A stretch of DNA of 64,000 nt. Origin: Azomonas tarimensis (GTDB taxonomy: Bacteria; Pseudomonadota; Gammaproteobacteria; Pseudomonadales; Pseudomonadaceae). A program made the position numbers and the translations under genes. The DNA lies in assembly GCF_042648805.1 (NCBI RefSeq), contig NZ_JBHRXZ010000003.1, positions 118,670 through 182,669 on the forward strand. Direction: 5' to 3'. Each line of letters begins with the position of its first letter. Position 1 is the stretch's first letter. Positions 52,190 to 61,919 of this stretch are shown here, piece after piece. The notes under the pieces are model-generated. The model searched no databases and was not told the DNA's origin. It saw only the letters and a list, made by a program, of their open reading frames with translations.

Positions 52190-52930
52190 TTGGACAAGAT
52201 GCTATACGTGGCCATGACGGGTGCGACCCAGAACGCCCTGGCCCAGCGTGCCCACGCCAACAACCTGGCCAACCTTTCCACCAGTGGTTTCCAACGGGAC
52301 TTCGCCCAGGCTCGCTCGATGCAGGTATTCGGCGACACCCACCCGGCACGGGTGTATGCCATGACCGAGCGGCCCGGAACGGATTTCTCCCCCGGTTCAC
52401 TGATGGAGACCGGGCGGGATCTGGACGTCGCGGTTGAAGGGGAGGGCTGGATCGCTGTGCAGGCGCCCGACGGTGGCGAAGCCTATGTGCGCACCGGAGG
52501 CCTGCAGATCGATGCGCTGGGCATGCTGCGCACCGGGGACGGCCTGCCTGTGCTTGGCAACGGCGGCCCCATCGCCGTACCGCCCGAGCAGAAGATCGAC
52601 ATCGGCGTGGACGGCACCGTGAGCATCCGCGCGGCGGGTGAAGGCCCCAATCTGATCATTGCGGTAGACCGCCTGAAGCTTGTCCGGCCGGATCCGGCGC
52701 AACTGGAAAAGGGCACCGACGGCATGATCCGCCTCAAGGGCGGCGGCGAGGCCGAGCCCGAGGCCGGGGTGCGCCTGGCGTCAGGATTTCTGGAAGGCAG
52801 CAACGTCAACGCGGTGGAAGAAATGACCGCAATGCTCGCGCTTTCGCGGCAGTTCGAGCTGCATATCAAGATGATGCGTACCGCTGAAGACGATGCCGCG
52901 GCCATGGCCCGGGTATTGCAAATAGGCTGA
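52190..52930 (+). CDS. flgF: flagellar basal-body rod protein FlgF
   Basis: The 246-aa rod protein begins MDKMLYVAMTGATQNALAQRAHANNLANLSTSGF when read from a TTG at 52190, as in pseudomonads where FlgF starts MDK-LYVAMTGA. A CGGAGG ribosome site lies five bases before this TTG. The C-terminal SNVNAVEEMTAMLALSRQFELHIKMM is the rod end helix. A sigma-54 promoter is just upstream, and the unit continues with flgG after 45 bases. Confidence 0.95.
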   Translation: MDKMLYVAMTGATQNALAQRAHANNLANLSTSGFQRDFAQARSMQVFGDTHPARVYAMTERPGTDFSPGSLMETGRDLDVAVEGEGWIAVQAPDGGEAYVRTGGLQIDALGMLRTGDGLPVLGNGGPIAVPPEQKIDIGVDGTVSIRAAGEGPNLIIAVDRLKLVRPDPAQLEKGTDGMIRLKGGGEAEPEAGVRLASGFLEGSNVNAVEEMTAMLALSRQFELHIKMMRTAEDDAAAMARVLQIG

Positions 52931-52975
52931 TACACAAGCGAAGCGCCATGATCCCGGCGCTCGAGGAGATTACAG

Positions 52976-53761
52976 ATGTTGCCAGCGCTCTGGGTAAGCA
53001 AGACCGGCCTGTCCGCCCAGGACATGAACCTCACCACCATTTCCAACAACCTGGCGAACGTTTCGACCACCGGGTTCAAGAAAGACCGTGCCGAGTTTCA
53101 GGACCTGCTCTATCAGATCCGCCGCCAACCCGGCGCCCAATCGACCCAGGACAGCGCGCTGCCTTCGGGTCTTCAGCTTGGTACTGGGGTACGGATCGCC
53201 GGAACCCAGAAGCTGTTCACCGAGGGCAGTCTGCAGACCACCGAGCAGCCGCTGGACATGGCCATCAACGGCCGTGGCTTCTTCCAGATCCTGCTGCCGG
53301 ACGGCAACATCGGCTATACCCGCGACGGCAGCTTTCACCTGAGCGCCGACGGCCAGATCGTCACGTCCAACGGTTACGCGCTCGAGCCTGCGGTCGTGGT
53401 GCCTCCGGAAACCCAGACCTTTACCGTGGGCGAGGATGGCACCGTGTCCATCACCACCGTCGGTGAGCCGGCGCCCCAGATAATTGGCAACCTGCAGACC
53501 GCCGATTTCATCAATCCGGCCGGTCTGCAGGCTATCGGCGGCAACCTGTTCATGGAAACCGCCTCCAGTGGCGCCCCGCAGATCGGTCAGCCGGGCCTCA
53601 ATGGCCTGGGTTCGGTGCTGCAGAACACCCTGGAAAATTCCAACGTCAGCGTGGTCGAGGAACTGGTGAACATGATCACCACCCAGCGCGCCTACGAGAT
53701 GAACTCCAAGGTCATCTCCACGGCCGACCAGATGCTGTCCTTTGTCTCCCAGCAGCTCTGA
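52976..53761 (+). CDS. flgG: flagellar distal rod protein FlgG
   Basis: The 261-aa distal rod subunit has the typical start LPALWVSKTGLSAQDMNLTT, the rod motif ISNNLANVSTTGFKKDRAEFQDLLYQ, and ends with SNVSVVEELVNMITTQRAYEMNSKVISTADQML. The length matches FlgG of other bacteria (about 260 aa). GAGGAG lies before the ATG. It follows flgF after 45 bases and precedes flgH by 19. Confidence 0.98.
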   Translation: MLPALWVSKTGLSAQDMNLTTISNNLANVSTTGFKKDRAEFQDLLYQIRRQPGAQSTQDSALPSGLQLGTGVRIAGTQKLFTEGSLQTTEQPLDMAINGRGFFQILLPDGNIGYTRDGSFHLSADGQIVTSNGYALEPAVVVPPETQTFTVGEDGTVSITTVGEPAPQIIGNLQTADFINPAGLQAIGGNLFMETASSGAPQIGQPGLNGLGSVLQNTLENSNVSVVEELVNMITTQRAYEMNSKVISTADQMLSFVSQQL

Positions 53762-53780
53762 CGGGCCGAGGTAAGCTGTC

Positions 53781-54476
53781 ATGAACCGGTTGTCGATGGC
53801 CTTAACGCTGGCGTCCGTGTTGTCCCTGGCGGGCTGCATGGCCCCCGCGCCCAAGCCGAGCGATCCCTACTACGCGCCGGTGCTGCCGCGCACGCCGCTG
53901 CCGGTCACCCAGACCAACGGCGCCATTTACCAGGCTGGGTTCGAGACCAACCTCTACGACGACCGGCGCGCCCGGCGGGTTGGGGATCTCATTACCATCA
54001 CCCTGAACGAGCGCACCCAGGCCAGCAAGGCCAACAATTCGGCGATCAAGAAGGACAGCAACACCAATCTCGGCCTGACTTCGCTGCTGGGCGGCGCCGT
54101 CAGCATGGGCAACCCGCTGACTGGCAATCCGCTGAGCCTGGACGCCGAATTCGGCGGTTCGCGCAGCGCCACCGGTTCCGGCCAGGCGGGCCAGAGCAAC
54201 AGCCTGTCCGGCTCGATCACCGTCACCGTCTCGGACGTGTTGCCCAATGGGGTGCTGGCCGTGCGCGGCGAAAAATGGATGACGCTCAATACCGGCGACG
54301 AGCTGGTGCGCATCGCCGGGCTGATTCGCCCGGACGACATCAATCCCGACAACACGGTGTCGTCCACGCGCGTGGCCGATGCGCGGATCACCTACTCGGG
54401 TACCGGGGCCTTTGCCGACGCCAGTCAGCCGGGCTGGCTGAGCCGGTTCTTCATCAGCCCCATGTGGCCCTTCTAA
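53781..54476 (+). CDS. flgH: flagellar L-ring lipoprotein FlgH
   Basis: The 231-aa lipoprotein forms the outer-membrane L ring. The signal peptide ends in lipobox LAGC, with the lipidated cysteine at 19. GDLITITLNERTQASKANNS and VLPNGVLAVRGEKWMTLNTGDELVRIAGLIRP are family blocks. It lies 10 bases before flgI. Confidence 0.97.
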   Translation: MNRLSMALTLASVLSLAGCMAPAPKPSDPYYAPVLPRTPLPVTQTNGAIYQAGFETNLYDDRRARRVGDLITITLNERTQASKANNSAIKKDSNTNLGLTSLLGGAVSMGNPLTGNPLSLDAEFGGSRSATGSGQAGQSNSLSGSITVTVSDVLPNGVLAVRGEKWMTLNTGDELVRIAGLIRPDDINPDNTVSSTRVADARITYSGTGAFADASQPGWLSRFFISPMWPF

Positions 54477-54486
54477 GGACAGTACG

Positions 54487-55590
54487 ATGATCAAGTACCT
54501 GCTGGGCGCGCTGGCGCTGCTGATGATGACCGGGACGGCCCAGGCCGAGCGTCTCAAGGACCTGGCCAGCATCCAGGGTGTGCGTACCAACCAGTTGATC
54601 GGCTACGGACTGGTGGTGGGGCTCAACGGGACCGGTGACCAGACCACCCAGACGCCCTTCACCGTGCAGACGTTCAAGAACATGCTGTCGCAGTTCGGCA
54701 TCCAGATGCCGGCGAACATGGGCACCATGCAGCTCAAGAACGTGGCGGCGGTGTCGGTGCACGCCGAACTGCCGGCCTTCGCCCGGCCGGGGCAGACCAT
54801 CGACATCACCATCTCGTCGATCGGTAACGCCAGGAGCCTGCGCGGCGGCAGCCTGTTGCTGACGCCGCTCAAGGGTATCGACGGCAATGTCTACGCCATT
54901 GCCCAGGGCAACCTGGTAGTGGGCGGCTTCGACGCTGGCGGTGCCGACGGCTCGCGGATCACCGTCAATGTGCCTTCGGCAGGCCGCATTCCCTCCGGTG
55001 CGACGGTGGAGCGCTCGGTGCCGAGTGGTTTCGATCAGGGCAACAACCTGGTCCTGCAGCTCAACCGCGCCGATTTCACCACGGCCAAGAACATCGTCGA
55101 CCAGATCAACGACCTGCTTGGCCCGGGCGTGGCCCGCGCACTCGATGGCGGTTCGATCAGCGTCACCGCGCCGCTCGACCCGAACCAGCGCGTCGACTAT
55201 CTGGCGATCCTGGAAAACCTCGAGGTGGAGGTGGGCAAGGCGGCGGCCAAGGTCATCATCAACTCACGCACGGGCACCATCGTGATCGGCCAGAACGTGC
55301 GGGTGCAGCCGGCCGCGGTCACCCATGGCAGCCTCACCGTGACCATCACCGAAGAGCCCTTCGTCAGCCAGCCCGAGGCGCTGTCCGGCGGGCAGACGGT
55401 CGCGGTGCCGAATTCACGGGTACAGGCCGACCAGCAGGCCCGACCGATGTTCAAGTTCGCCCCCGGCACCACCCTTGACGAGATCGTCCGGGCGGTCAAT
55501 CAGGTCGGTGCTGCGCCGGGTGACCTGATGGCGATTCTCGAAGCCCTGAAACAGGCCGGCGCGCTGCAAGCCGACCTGATCGTGATCTGA
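54487..55590 (+). CDS. flgI: flagellar P-ring protein FlgI
   Basis: The 367-aa periplasmic protein forms the P ring. A Sec signal peptide (cleavage after AQA, residue 20) precedes the family start ERLKDLASIQGVRTNQLIGYGLVVGLNGTGDQ. The C-terminus GTTLDEIVRAVNQVGAAPGDLMAILEALKQAGAL is also typical. It lies 8 bases before flgJ. Confidence 0.98.
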   Translation: MIKYLLGALALLMMTGTAQAERLKDLASIQGVRTNQLIGYGLVVGLNGTGDQTTQTPFTVQTFKNMLSQFGIQMPANMGTMQLKNVAAVSVHAELPAFARPGQTIDITISSIGNARSLRGGSLLLTPLKGIDGNVYAIAQGNLVVGGFDAGGADGSRITVNVPSAGRIPSGATVERSVPSGFDQGNNLVLQLNRADFTTAKNIVDQINDLLGPGVARALDGGSISVTAPLDPNQRVDYLAILENLEVEVGKAAAKVIINSRTGTIVIGQNVRVQPAAVTHGSLTVTITEEPFVSQPEALSGGQTVAVPNSRVQADQQARPMFKFAPGTTLDEIVRAVNQVGAAPGDLMAILEALKQAGALQADLIVI

Positions 55591-55598
55591 GGTGTGAC

Positions 55599-56780
55599 AT
55601 GCAGAGCCGATCCGGAGCGATTTTCGACAGTGGTAGCTACACCGATCTGAACCGCCTGCACCAGTTCAAGGTGGGCGATCGCGACAGCGAAGCCAACGTG
55701 CGCAAGGTTGCGCAGGAATTCGAATCGGTGTTTCTCAACCAGATGCTCAAGTCGATGCGCTCGGCCAGCGATGCCCTGGCCGACGAGGACAGCCCGTTCA
55801 ACAGCCAGGCCGCGATGCAGTACCGCGACATGTATGACCAGCAACTTGCCATCAGTATGTCCCGTGAGGGTGGCGGTATCGGCCTGGCCGATGTACTGAC
55901 CCGCCAGTTGAGCAAGCAGCAGGGACCGGCGGCAACGGCCAATCCTTTCGCTCAGGTGCAGGCGCTCGGTGAGGCGGCCAAGCCTGCCTCCGCAACCGCA
56001 ACCGCAACCGCGCCGGCGACAGCGGCAGCGCCTGCCGTCGCAGAGGGGCGTGATGATTCGCGGTTGCTCAACATGCGCCGCCTGGCCCTGCCGCCACGCC
56101 CGATGGATCGCCAGCTGGCCGGCACCGATGGCCTCCAGCAGGCCCCCGCCGGTGATGACAAGCGTCTGGTGAACACCGACTGGAAGCCGGCGCAAACCTT
56201 CGCGGTCGCCGCGGACAAGCCCCTTACGGTCAATGGTGAGGGTGCCGGCAAGGCGCCCAGTCGTTTCGAGTCGGCCGAACAGTTCATCGCCACCATGCTG
56301 CCGATGGCCGAGAAAGCCGCCCAGCGGCTTGGCGTCGAGGCTCGTTACCTGGTTGCCCAGGCGGCGCTGGAAACCGGTTGGGGCAAGCACATGATTCGCC
56401 AGAAGGACGGGGCCAACAGCCACAACCTGTTCGGCATCAAGGCCACCGCCTGGAAGGGGCCTTCGGCTCAGGTCACCACCACCGAGTACGTCGGCGGCAA
56501 GCCGGTCAAGGAAGTGGCTGGCTTTCGCGCCTATGAATCCTTCGAGCACAGCTTCAATGACTACGTGAACCTGCTGGAGAGCAGCGGGCGCTACCGTACC
56601 GCCCTGCAGGTCGCCAGCCACTCGGGTGACTCCGAAGGTTTCGTCCGCGAGTTGCAGAAGGCCGGCTATGCCACCGACCCCAACTACGCGAAGAAGATCA
56701 GCCAGATCGCGCGCAAGATGCAGACCTATCAGATGGTGGCCGATGCCGGTTCAGGCTCATCGGTTCAGGGCAGAGGCTAA
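55599..56780 (+). CDS. flgJ: flagellar rod-cap peptidoglycan hydrolase FlgJ
   Basis: The 393-aa protein joins an N-terminal rod-cap domain (about 28-105, VRKVAQEFESVFLNQMLKSMR) to a C-terminal glucosaminidase domain (about 230-385). Catalytic glutamate lies in AQAALETGWGKHMI (about 255). The linker (about 110-220) is Ala/Pro-rich and longer than in E. coli FlgJ (313 aa). It opens a hole in the cell wall for the rod. flgK begins 3 bases after its stop. Confidence 0.96.
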   Translation: MQSRSGAIFDSGSYTDLNRLHQFKVGDRDSEANVRKVAQEFESVFLNQMLKSMRSASDALADEDSPFNSQAAMQYRDMYDQQLAISMSREGGGIGLADVLTRQLSKQQGPAATANPFAQVQALGEAAKPASATATATAPATAAAPAVAEGRDDSRLLNMRRLALPPRPMDRQLAGTDGLQQAPAGDDKRLVNTDWKPAQTFAVAADKPLTVNGEGAGKAPSRFESAEQFIATMLPMAEKAAQRLGVEARYLVAQAALETGWGKHMIRQKDGANSHNLFGIKATAWKGPSAQVTTTEYVGGKPVKEVAGFRAYESFEHSFNDYVNLLESSGRYRTALQVASHSGDSEGFVRELQKAGYATDPNYAKKISQIARKMQTYQMVADAGSGSSVQGRG

Positions 56781-56783
56781 GTC

Positions 56784-58757
56784 ATGGCAGACCTTCTCAA
56801 CATCGGCCTGTCGGGCCTCAATGCCAGCAAGACCCAGCTGAGCATCACCGGTCACAACATCACCAACGTCAACACGCCTGGCTACACCCGTCAGGATGCG
56901 ATGCAGGCGACCCGCACGCCGCAGTTCACCGGGGCGGGCTACATCGGCTCGGGCACCACACTGGTGGACGTGCGCCGGTCCTACAGCGAATACCTGACCC
57001 AGCAACTGCGCAGCAGCACCGCGCTGAACAGCGACGCCAGCAGCTACCAGGCCCAGATCAGCCAGCTCGACTCGCTGCTGGCGAGCACCAGCACCGGCAT
57101 CAACCCTGCGCTGCAAAGCTTCTTTTCCGCCATGCAGACCGCCGCCGAAGACCCGGCCAACATTCCCGCACGGCAGTTGGTGCTGGCCGAGGCAGACGGG
57201 CTGGCACGGCGCTTCAACGGTCTCTTCGACAGCCTGCAGCAGCAGAACACTGCGCTGAACAAGCAGATGGTGATGATCACCGACCAGGTCAACCGCCTGG
57301 CCAGCAGCATCGGTGGCTACAACGATGCGATCGCCGCCACCTCGATCGGCGGCACCACGCCCAACGACCTGCTCGATGCCCGCGACGAAGCGATCCGCCA
57401 GCTCTCCGAGCTGGTCGGCGTGACCGTGGTGGCGCAGGACGACAACAGCTTCAACCTGTTCGTCGGCAGTGGGCAGCCGCTGGTGGTGGGTGCCAAGGTC
57501 AACCGCCTTGAAGTGGTCAACGGCACGGCCGATCCAACCCGGTCGGAGATCCAGTTCGTCAGTGGCTCGTCCCGGCAGAACATCACCACCATGATCACCG
57601 GTGGGGAGATGGGCGGCATCCTGCGTTATCGGCAGGAGGCACTGGACCCCTCGTTCAATGCCCTCGGGCAGCTGTCACTGAGCCTGGCCGAGCAGATCAA
57701 CAGCCAGCTGGGGCAGGGCCTCGACCTGGCGGGCCAGGCAGGAACCGCCCTGTTCGGTGATATCAACACCGACCAGGCCATGCGCCTGCGGGTGCAGCCG
57801 TTCTCCGGCAACGCCAGCACCGCCCAGCCGAGGCTGGAGATCACCAGCGCGGCCCAGCTCACCACCAGCGACTACCTGCTGGAGTACGCCAGCGACGGCA
57901 CGCCGAGACTGACCCGGCTGAGCGACAACACGGCCATGGTGCTCGATCCTGAAGGCCGCGTTGCCGATGCAGCCGGCGTCGATCAAGGGTTCCAGCTCCA
58001 GTTCCCGGCCCCTGCACCAGCGGCCAACGACAAGTTCCTGCTGCAGCCGACCCGCCGCGGGGCGGCTGACATCACTACGACGCTCAAGCATCCCGAGCAA
58101 CTGGCATTCGCCGCGCCCGCCCGCGCCAGTGCCAGCGTGCAGAACGCCGGTACGGGGGTTATCGGGCAGCCTGAGCTCGTTGCAGGCGCAGCCGTCACCA
58201 GCGCCACGCTGGCGCTGGGGGATGACGGCATGCTGACCTCGGTGGCCGGTACGCTGCGGCGGGTCGACCCGTCCAACGGATACGCCGACGCTGATCCAGC
58301 CGAGTTCCAGATGGGCCAGCTCAATACCTACGAGCTGGCGCTGGAAGACGGCGCCACGCTGCGCTTCACCCTGAGTGGCCGACCGGCGGTAGACGACCAG
58401 TTCACCCTGGGCCCCAACCAGAACGGCGTGTCCGACAACCGCAACGCGCTGAAGCTGGTGGATCTGCAATCGGCGCAGACCCTCGGGCTGGGCAGCGGTA
58501 CCGGCATGAGCTTTGCCGACGGCTATGGCCAACTGGTCGAGCGGGTCGGTACCCAGACCGCCCAGGCGCGCATCGACACCGAAGCCACCGGCGCGATCCT
58601 CAAGCAGGCCACTGATGCGCGCGACTCGCTGTCGGCGGTCAATCTCGACGAGGAAGCGGCCAACCTGATCAAGTTCGAGCAGTACTACAACGCCTCGGCC
58701 CAGATCATTCAAGTTGCCCGCTCCCTGTTCGATACCCTGATCAGCACCTTTAGGTAA
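56784..58757 (+). CDS. flgK: flagellar hook-associated protein FlgK
   Basis: The 657-aa hook-filament junction protein has the family start MADLLNIGLSGLNASKTQLSITGHNITNVNTPGYTRQ, a D0/D1 coiled N-terminal part (to about 320), an extended variable centre, and a C-terminal LDEEAANLIKFEQYYNASAQIIQVARSLFDTLI helix. It is longer than E. coli FlgK (547 aa), in line with pseudomonads. flgL follows after 11 bases. Confidence 0.96.
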   Translation: MADLLNIGLSGLNASKTQLSITGHNITNVNTPGYTRQDAMQATRTPQFTGAGYIGSGTTLVDVRRSYSEYLTQQLRSSTALNSDASSYQAQISQLDSLLASTSTGINPALQSFFSAMQTAAEDPANIPARQLVLAEADGLARRFNGLFDSLQQQNTALNKQMVMITDQVNRLASSIGGYNDAIAATSIGGTTPNDLLDARDEAIRQLSELVGVTVVAQDDNSFNLFVGSGQPLVVGAKVNRLEVVNGTADPTRSEIQFVSGSSRQNITTMITGGEMGGILRYRQEALDPSFNALGQLSLSLAEQINSQLGQGLDLAGQAGTALFGDINTDQAMRLRVQPFSGNASTAQPRLEITSAAQLTTSDYLLEYASDGTPRLTRLSDNTAMVLDPEGRVADAAGVDQGFQLQFPAPAPAANDKFLLQPTRRGAADITTTLKHPEQLAFAAPARASASVQNAGTGVIGQPELVAGAAVTSATLALGDDGMLTSVAGTLRRVDPSNGYADADPAEFQMGQLNTYELALEDGATLRFTLSGRPAVDDQFTLGPNQNGVSDNRNALKLVDLQSAQTLGLGSGTGMSFADGYGQLVERVGTQTAQARIDTEATGAILKQATDARDSLSAVNLDEEAANLIKFEQYYNASAQIIQVARSLFDTLISTFR

Positions 58758-58768
58758 CAGGTAAGCCC

Positions 58769-60277
58769 ATGCGCATCTCGACCCTGCAAGCGTTCAACAA
58801 TGGCGTGCTCGGCATCCAGCGCAACTACGCCAACGTCAGCCGGACCCAGGAACAGATCGCCAGCGGCAATCGCATCCTGACCCCGGCCGATGACCCGGTG
58901 GCCTCGGTGCGCTTGTTGCAACTGGAGCAGCAGCAGGGACTGCTGGCCCAGTACAGCGGCAACCTCAGCGCCGCGAAGAACAGCTTGACCCTCGAGGAAA
59001 CGACCCTCGATGCGGTCAACACCAACTTGCAGCGCATCCGCGAGCTGACCCTGCAGGCCGGCAGCGGTGCGCTGAGCAGTGCCGACCGGAAGGCCATTGC
59101 GTCCGAACTGAAAGAGCGTGAGGACGAGCTCTTCTCGCTGATGAACAGCAAGAACGCCCGCGGCGAATACCTGTTCTCCGGTTTCCAGGGCAAGACCCAG
59201 CCCTACGTGCGGGAGGCCGACGGGACCTACAGATATCAGGGGGACGAGGGGCAGCGCACCTTGCAGGTGGCCAGTTCGCTGAGCATGCCGATCAGTGACA
59301 ACGGCATGAAGCTGTTCGAGAACATCACCAACGCCGGGCGCTTCGAGACGGCAGAGGTCACTCGCGGGGTCGATATCAGCCCCGGTGAGGCCACCGCCAG
59401 CGTGGTTTCCGACGCCGCGGCCCAGGCGTTTCCCTCCGCCGGAATCACCCTGCGCTTTCGCGAGACGGATGATGGCAGTCGCATCTTCGATGTATTCGGG
59501 CTGGCCAACGGCGAGCGGTTGTCCGGTGCAGGCGGAATCGATCTGGACAGCCTGGAGGACGCCACGTTCGATTTTCGGGGCGTCTCGATCACCTTCGATG
59601 ACACCCAGGGCGCCGGTGACGAGCTGACGGTTCGCCTGTCCAGCCTCAAGGCGTCACCGGGGCTGGTAACCGATGAGGTGGCCTTCCACGGATCGGATCC
59701 GTTCCCAGCCGCCGGCATCGTGCTGCGCTTTGGCGAACAGGGGCGGTATGACGTCTACGCCGCGGATGCCGCCGACGGCGATCCGCCTTTGCAGAGCGGC
59801 CTGCAACTGGACAGCGATCCGCTGACCACCGATACCCTGGTGTTCCGCGGGGTCACCGTGCAGCTGGATGGCCTCTCGTCCGCGGGCGACGAGGTACTGA
59901 TCAGGCCGGACAACGACAACCGGAAACAAGGCATTCTCAACACCGTGGCCACCCTGCGCAAGGCACTGGAGGATCCGGAATCGAGCAATGCCGACCTGCG
60001 CGACAACATTGCCCTGGCGCTGACCAACCTCGATCACGGCATGGTCAACGTGGACCTAGCCCGTGGCGAGATCGGCGCGCGCTTGAACGTGATCGATACC
60101 ACCCACGCCACCAATGAGGACATGACGCTCTACAACACCTCGGTCCAGGCCGAGTTGCGTGAGCTCGACTATGCAGAAGCGCTTTCGCGGCTGAGTTTCG
60201 AAAGCGTCATCATGGAAGCGGCGCAGCAGAGCTATGTGAAGATCAGCGGACTGACCCTGTTCAACCACATGCGTTGA
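58769..60277 (+). CDS. flgL: flagellar hook-associated protein FlgL with duplicated insert
   Basis: The 502-aa second junction protein keeps the flagellin-like ends: MRISTLQAFNNGVLGIQRNYANVSRTQEQIASGNRIL and ELRELDYAEALSRLSFESVIMEAAQQSYVKISGLTLFNHMR. The centre carries two similar blocks (about 203-288 and 301-379), both with FP-x-AGI-x-LRF, then D-x-F-x-FRGV and a final GDE-x-R. This makes it longer than E. coli FlgL (317 aa). It is the last flg gene of the unit. Confidence 0.95.
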   Translation: MRISTLQAFNNGVLGIQRNYANVSRTQEQIASGNRILTPADDPVASVRLLQLEQQQGLLAQYSGNLSAAKNSLTLEETTLDAVNTNLQRIRELTLQAGSGALSSADRKAIASELKEREDELFSLMNSKNARGEYLFSGFQGKTQPYVREADGTYRYQGDEGQRTLQVASSLSMPISDNGMKLFENITNAGRFETAEVTRGVDISPGEATASVVSDAAAQAFPSAGITLRFRETDDGSRIFDVFGLANGERLSGAGGIDLDSLEDATFDFRGVSITFDDTQGAGDELTVRLSSLKASPGLVTDEVAFHGSDPFPAAGIVLRFGEQGRYDVYAADAADGDPPLQSGLQLDSDPLTTDTLVFRGVTVQLDGLSSAGDEVLIRPDNDNRKQGILNTVATLRKALEDPESSNADLRDNIALALTNLDHGMVNVDLARGEIGARLNVIDTTHATNEDMTLYNTSVQAELRELDYAEALSRLSFESVIMEAAQQSYVKISGLTLFNHMR

Positions 60278-60284
60278 CAGGGGA

Positions 60285-60300
60285 AGGGTCATATGACCCT
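60285..60300. terminator. palindrome after flgL (possible terminator)
   Basis: AGGGTCAT and ATGACCCT form a perfect 16-base palindrome eight bases after the flgL stop, followed by GTTCTCATT. The T-run is weak, so termination is only likely. Confidence 0.4.
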
Positions 60301-60400
60301 GTTCTCATTATGGTCATTGCGTATTTGCCGCGTTCTCGGTGGGCGGCTAAGTTTTGCTGGCGGTCACGGAGACCGCTTCTCTTCGCCCAAGGAACTCGCC

Positions 60401-60706
60401 ATGCGAAAGTCGCTTATCACTGCTGTTGCCTTCTCCCTGCTCAGTGCCTTCACCGCGCCCGTGTTCGCCGAAACCCAGGCCGCACCGGCTGCGGTGGTTG
60501 CCGCAGGGCCGTCGATCAACCTCAACACCGCTGATGCCGCCACGCTCAGCCAGGCCCTCACCGGTATTGGCGCAGCCAAGGCAGAAGCCATCGTTGCGCA
60601 CCGCGACGCCAATGGTCCCTTCACTTCGGTGGATGACCTGCTCGAGGTGAAAGGTATCGGTAGCTCCACTCTGGAGAAGAACCGCGCACGCTTGACCGTC
60701 GATTGA
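60401..60706 (+). CDS. ComEA-like periplasmic helix-hairpin-helix protein
   Basis: The 101-aa protein has a signal peptide (about 1-23, cleavage after VFA) and a C-terminal double helix-hairpin-helix (about 40-101, INLNTADAATLSQALTGIGAAKAEAIVAHR and LLEVKGIGSSTLEK). Such proteins bind DNA in the periplasm and serve in DNA uptake by competent bacteria. AAGGA precedes the ATG at 60401; an upstream in-frame ATG at 60293 is less likely because it would not give a signal peptide. Confidence 0.88.
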   Translation: MRKSLITAVAFSLLSAFTAPVFAETQAAPAAVVAAGPSINLNTADAATLSQALTGIGAAKAEAIVAHRDANGPFTSVDDLLEVKGIGSSTLEKNRARLTVD

Positions 60707-61081
60707 CGTCAGCACCCGGGTCAGGCGCTGCCTGACCCGATCCCGCACCACCGAGCCAAGCCGTCTATCCTCTCAGCGAACCCTTTCGCCCCTCGCTCGT
60801 CCAAAAAACAGTGCAAAAAGAATTGACAGCCGGTGAGGTTATGCACATCCGGACTATGTCAGTAGTGCAGATGACCGTCCTGTTGCACCCTTTCGTTGCA
60901 CTGCGCTAAATCATTGTTTTTTCAACATAAATTTATTGCGCAAAAAAACGTCGATCTGACGCTGAGCCGCATTGGACGGGCTTTTGCCGGACTCATACAG
61001 ATATTGTGCACAGTGTTATCCACAGCATCGGTGGATAAACGCGGCCATCCCACAACTGGCGCGGCTTTCAAGAGGTTTGCC
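60707..61081. other. 375-base gap between comEA-like and DUF1232 genes
   Basis: No gene was recognised here. The second half is AT-rich (60796-61020) and contains TTGACA near 60822, so the DUF1232 promoter probably lies there, but no matching -10 box stood out. A short frame ends in the DUF1232 gene from 60896, but its first 62 codons are not protein-like. Confidence 0.5.
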
Positions 61082-61519
61082 ATGAAAATCCCCTGGAATT
61101 TCCTGCGATACATCCCATTGGCCAAAGGCGTGCTGGCCAAAGGTCGTCTCCCCGCGTTGCTGTTTGCCGTTGCTCGTAAACGGTCGTCGGCCAAGGGGGG
61201 ACTGCTGGGCAGCCTGCGCGACGACCTCAAGCTGCTGCAGGCGCTGTGCGTCGCCTACTGGCGAGGTGAGTACCGCGCGATCGACAAACAGGCGCTGATC
61301 GCCGTGGTGGCCGGCCTGCTCTATTTCGTATCGCCGCTCGATGCGATTCCTGACTGGATTCCCGTGGTCGGCTTCCTCGACGACCTGGCGGTGCTCGCCT
61401 GGGTGATGCGCAAGTGGTCGACGGAGCTGGATGCGTTCCGTGCCTGGCAGGCCACCCAGTCTGCGGAGGTGCGGGCCGATCTGGAGCGGGTTCCGGCACC
61501 TGATGAGCCGAAAGCCTAG
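61082..61519 (+). CDS. DUF1232 (YkvA-type) membrane protein
   Basis: The 145-aa protein carries the DUF1232 signature (about 70-108): ALIAVVAGLLYFVSPLDAIPDWIPVVGFLDDLAVLAWVM, with a membrane segment at 72-88 and a conserved DAIPD turn. The N-terminal part is basic. The function of the family is not known. The ATG at 61082 follows GAGG; upstream frame extension is not protein-like. Confidence 0.88.
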   Translation: MKIPWNFLRYIPLAKGVLAKGRLPALLFAVARKRSSAKGGLLGSLRDDLKLLQALCVAYWRGEYRAIDKQALIAVVAGLLYFVSPLDAIPDWIPVVGFLDDLAVLAWVMRKWSTELDAFRAWQATQSAEVRADLERVPAPDEPKA

Positions 61520-61598
61520 GTGCTGGCGCAACAGAATGCGGTCAGCAAGGCAGGCTGATAAGATTTCCAGCGTCCGACATTCTGGCTAGGAATTGAAA

Positions 61599-61919
61599 AT
61601 GAACGTTCAGGTCATCATGCGCGACGGCGAGGCTGAATACGCCGTGCTGCCTTGGGTCGAGTACCAGGCGCTGCTGCAGGAGGCGGGACGGACGGCGGGG
61701 GCGCAGCCGCCGCAGGCGGCCGAAACCTTGCCTCGCTTTGCGCATTTGGCTGAATTGCGCCAGCGACGCGGTCTGTCGGTCGAGGAGCTGGCCCGGGCCG
61801 TAGGCATCAGCCCCGCCTATCTGCAATTGATCGAAGAGGGCCAGCGCGACCCGGGTGATGCCATTCGTTACGGGCTGGCACGCGCGCTTGGCATCAACGG
61901 CTGGGAGGAAAGTGCATGA
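61599..61919 (+). CDS. XRE-type transcriptional regulator
   Basis: The 106-aa protein has an N-terminal part with EYAVLPWVEYQALLQEA (about 12-28), similar to the Phd-like antitoxin lead, then an XRE HTH (about 45-100, LAELRQRRGLSVEELARAVGISPAYLQLIEEGQRDP). It resembles regulators of small adaptive operons. TAGGA lies before the ATG. The stop overlaps the next start by 4 bases. Target unknown. Confidence 0.85.
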   Translation: MNVQVIMRDGEAEYAVLPWVEYQALLQEAGRTAGAQPPQAAETLPRFAHLAELRQRRGLSVEELARAVGISPAYLQLIEEGQRDPGDAIRYGLARALGINGWEESA

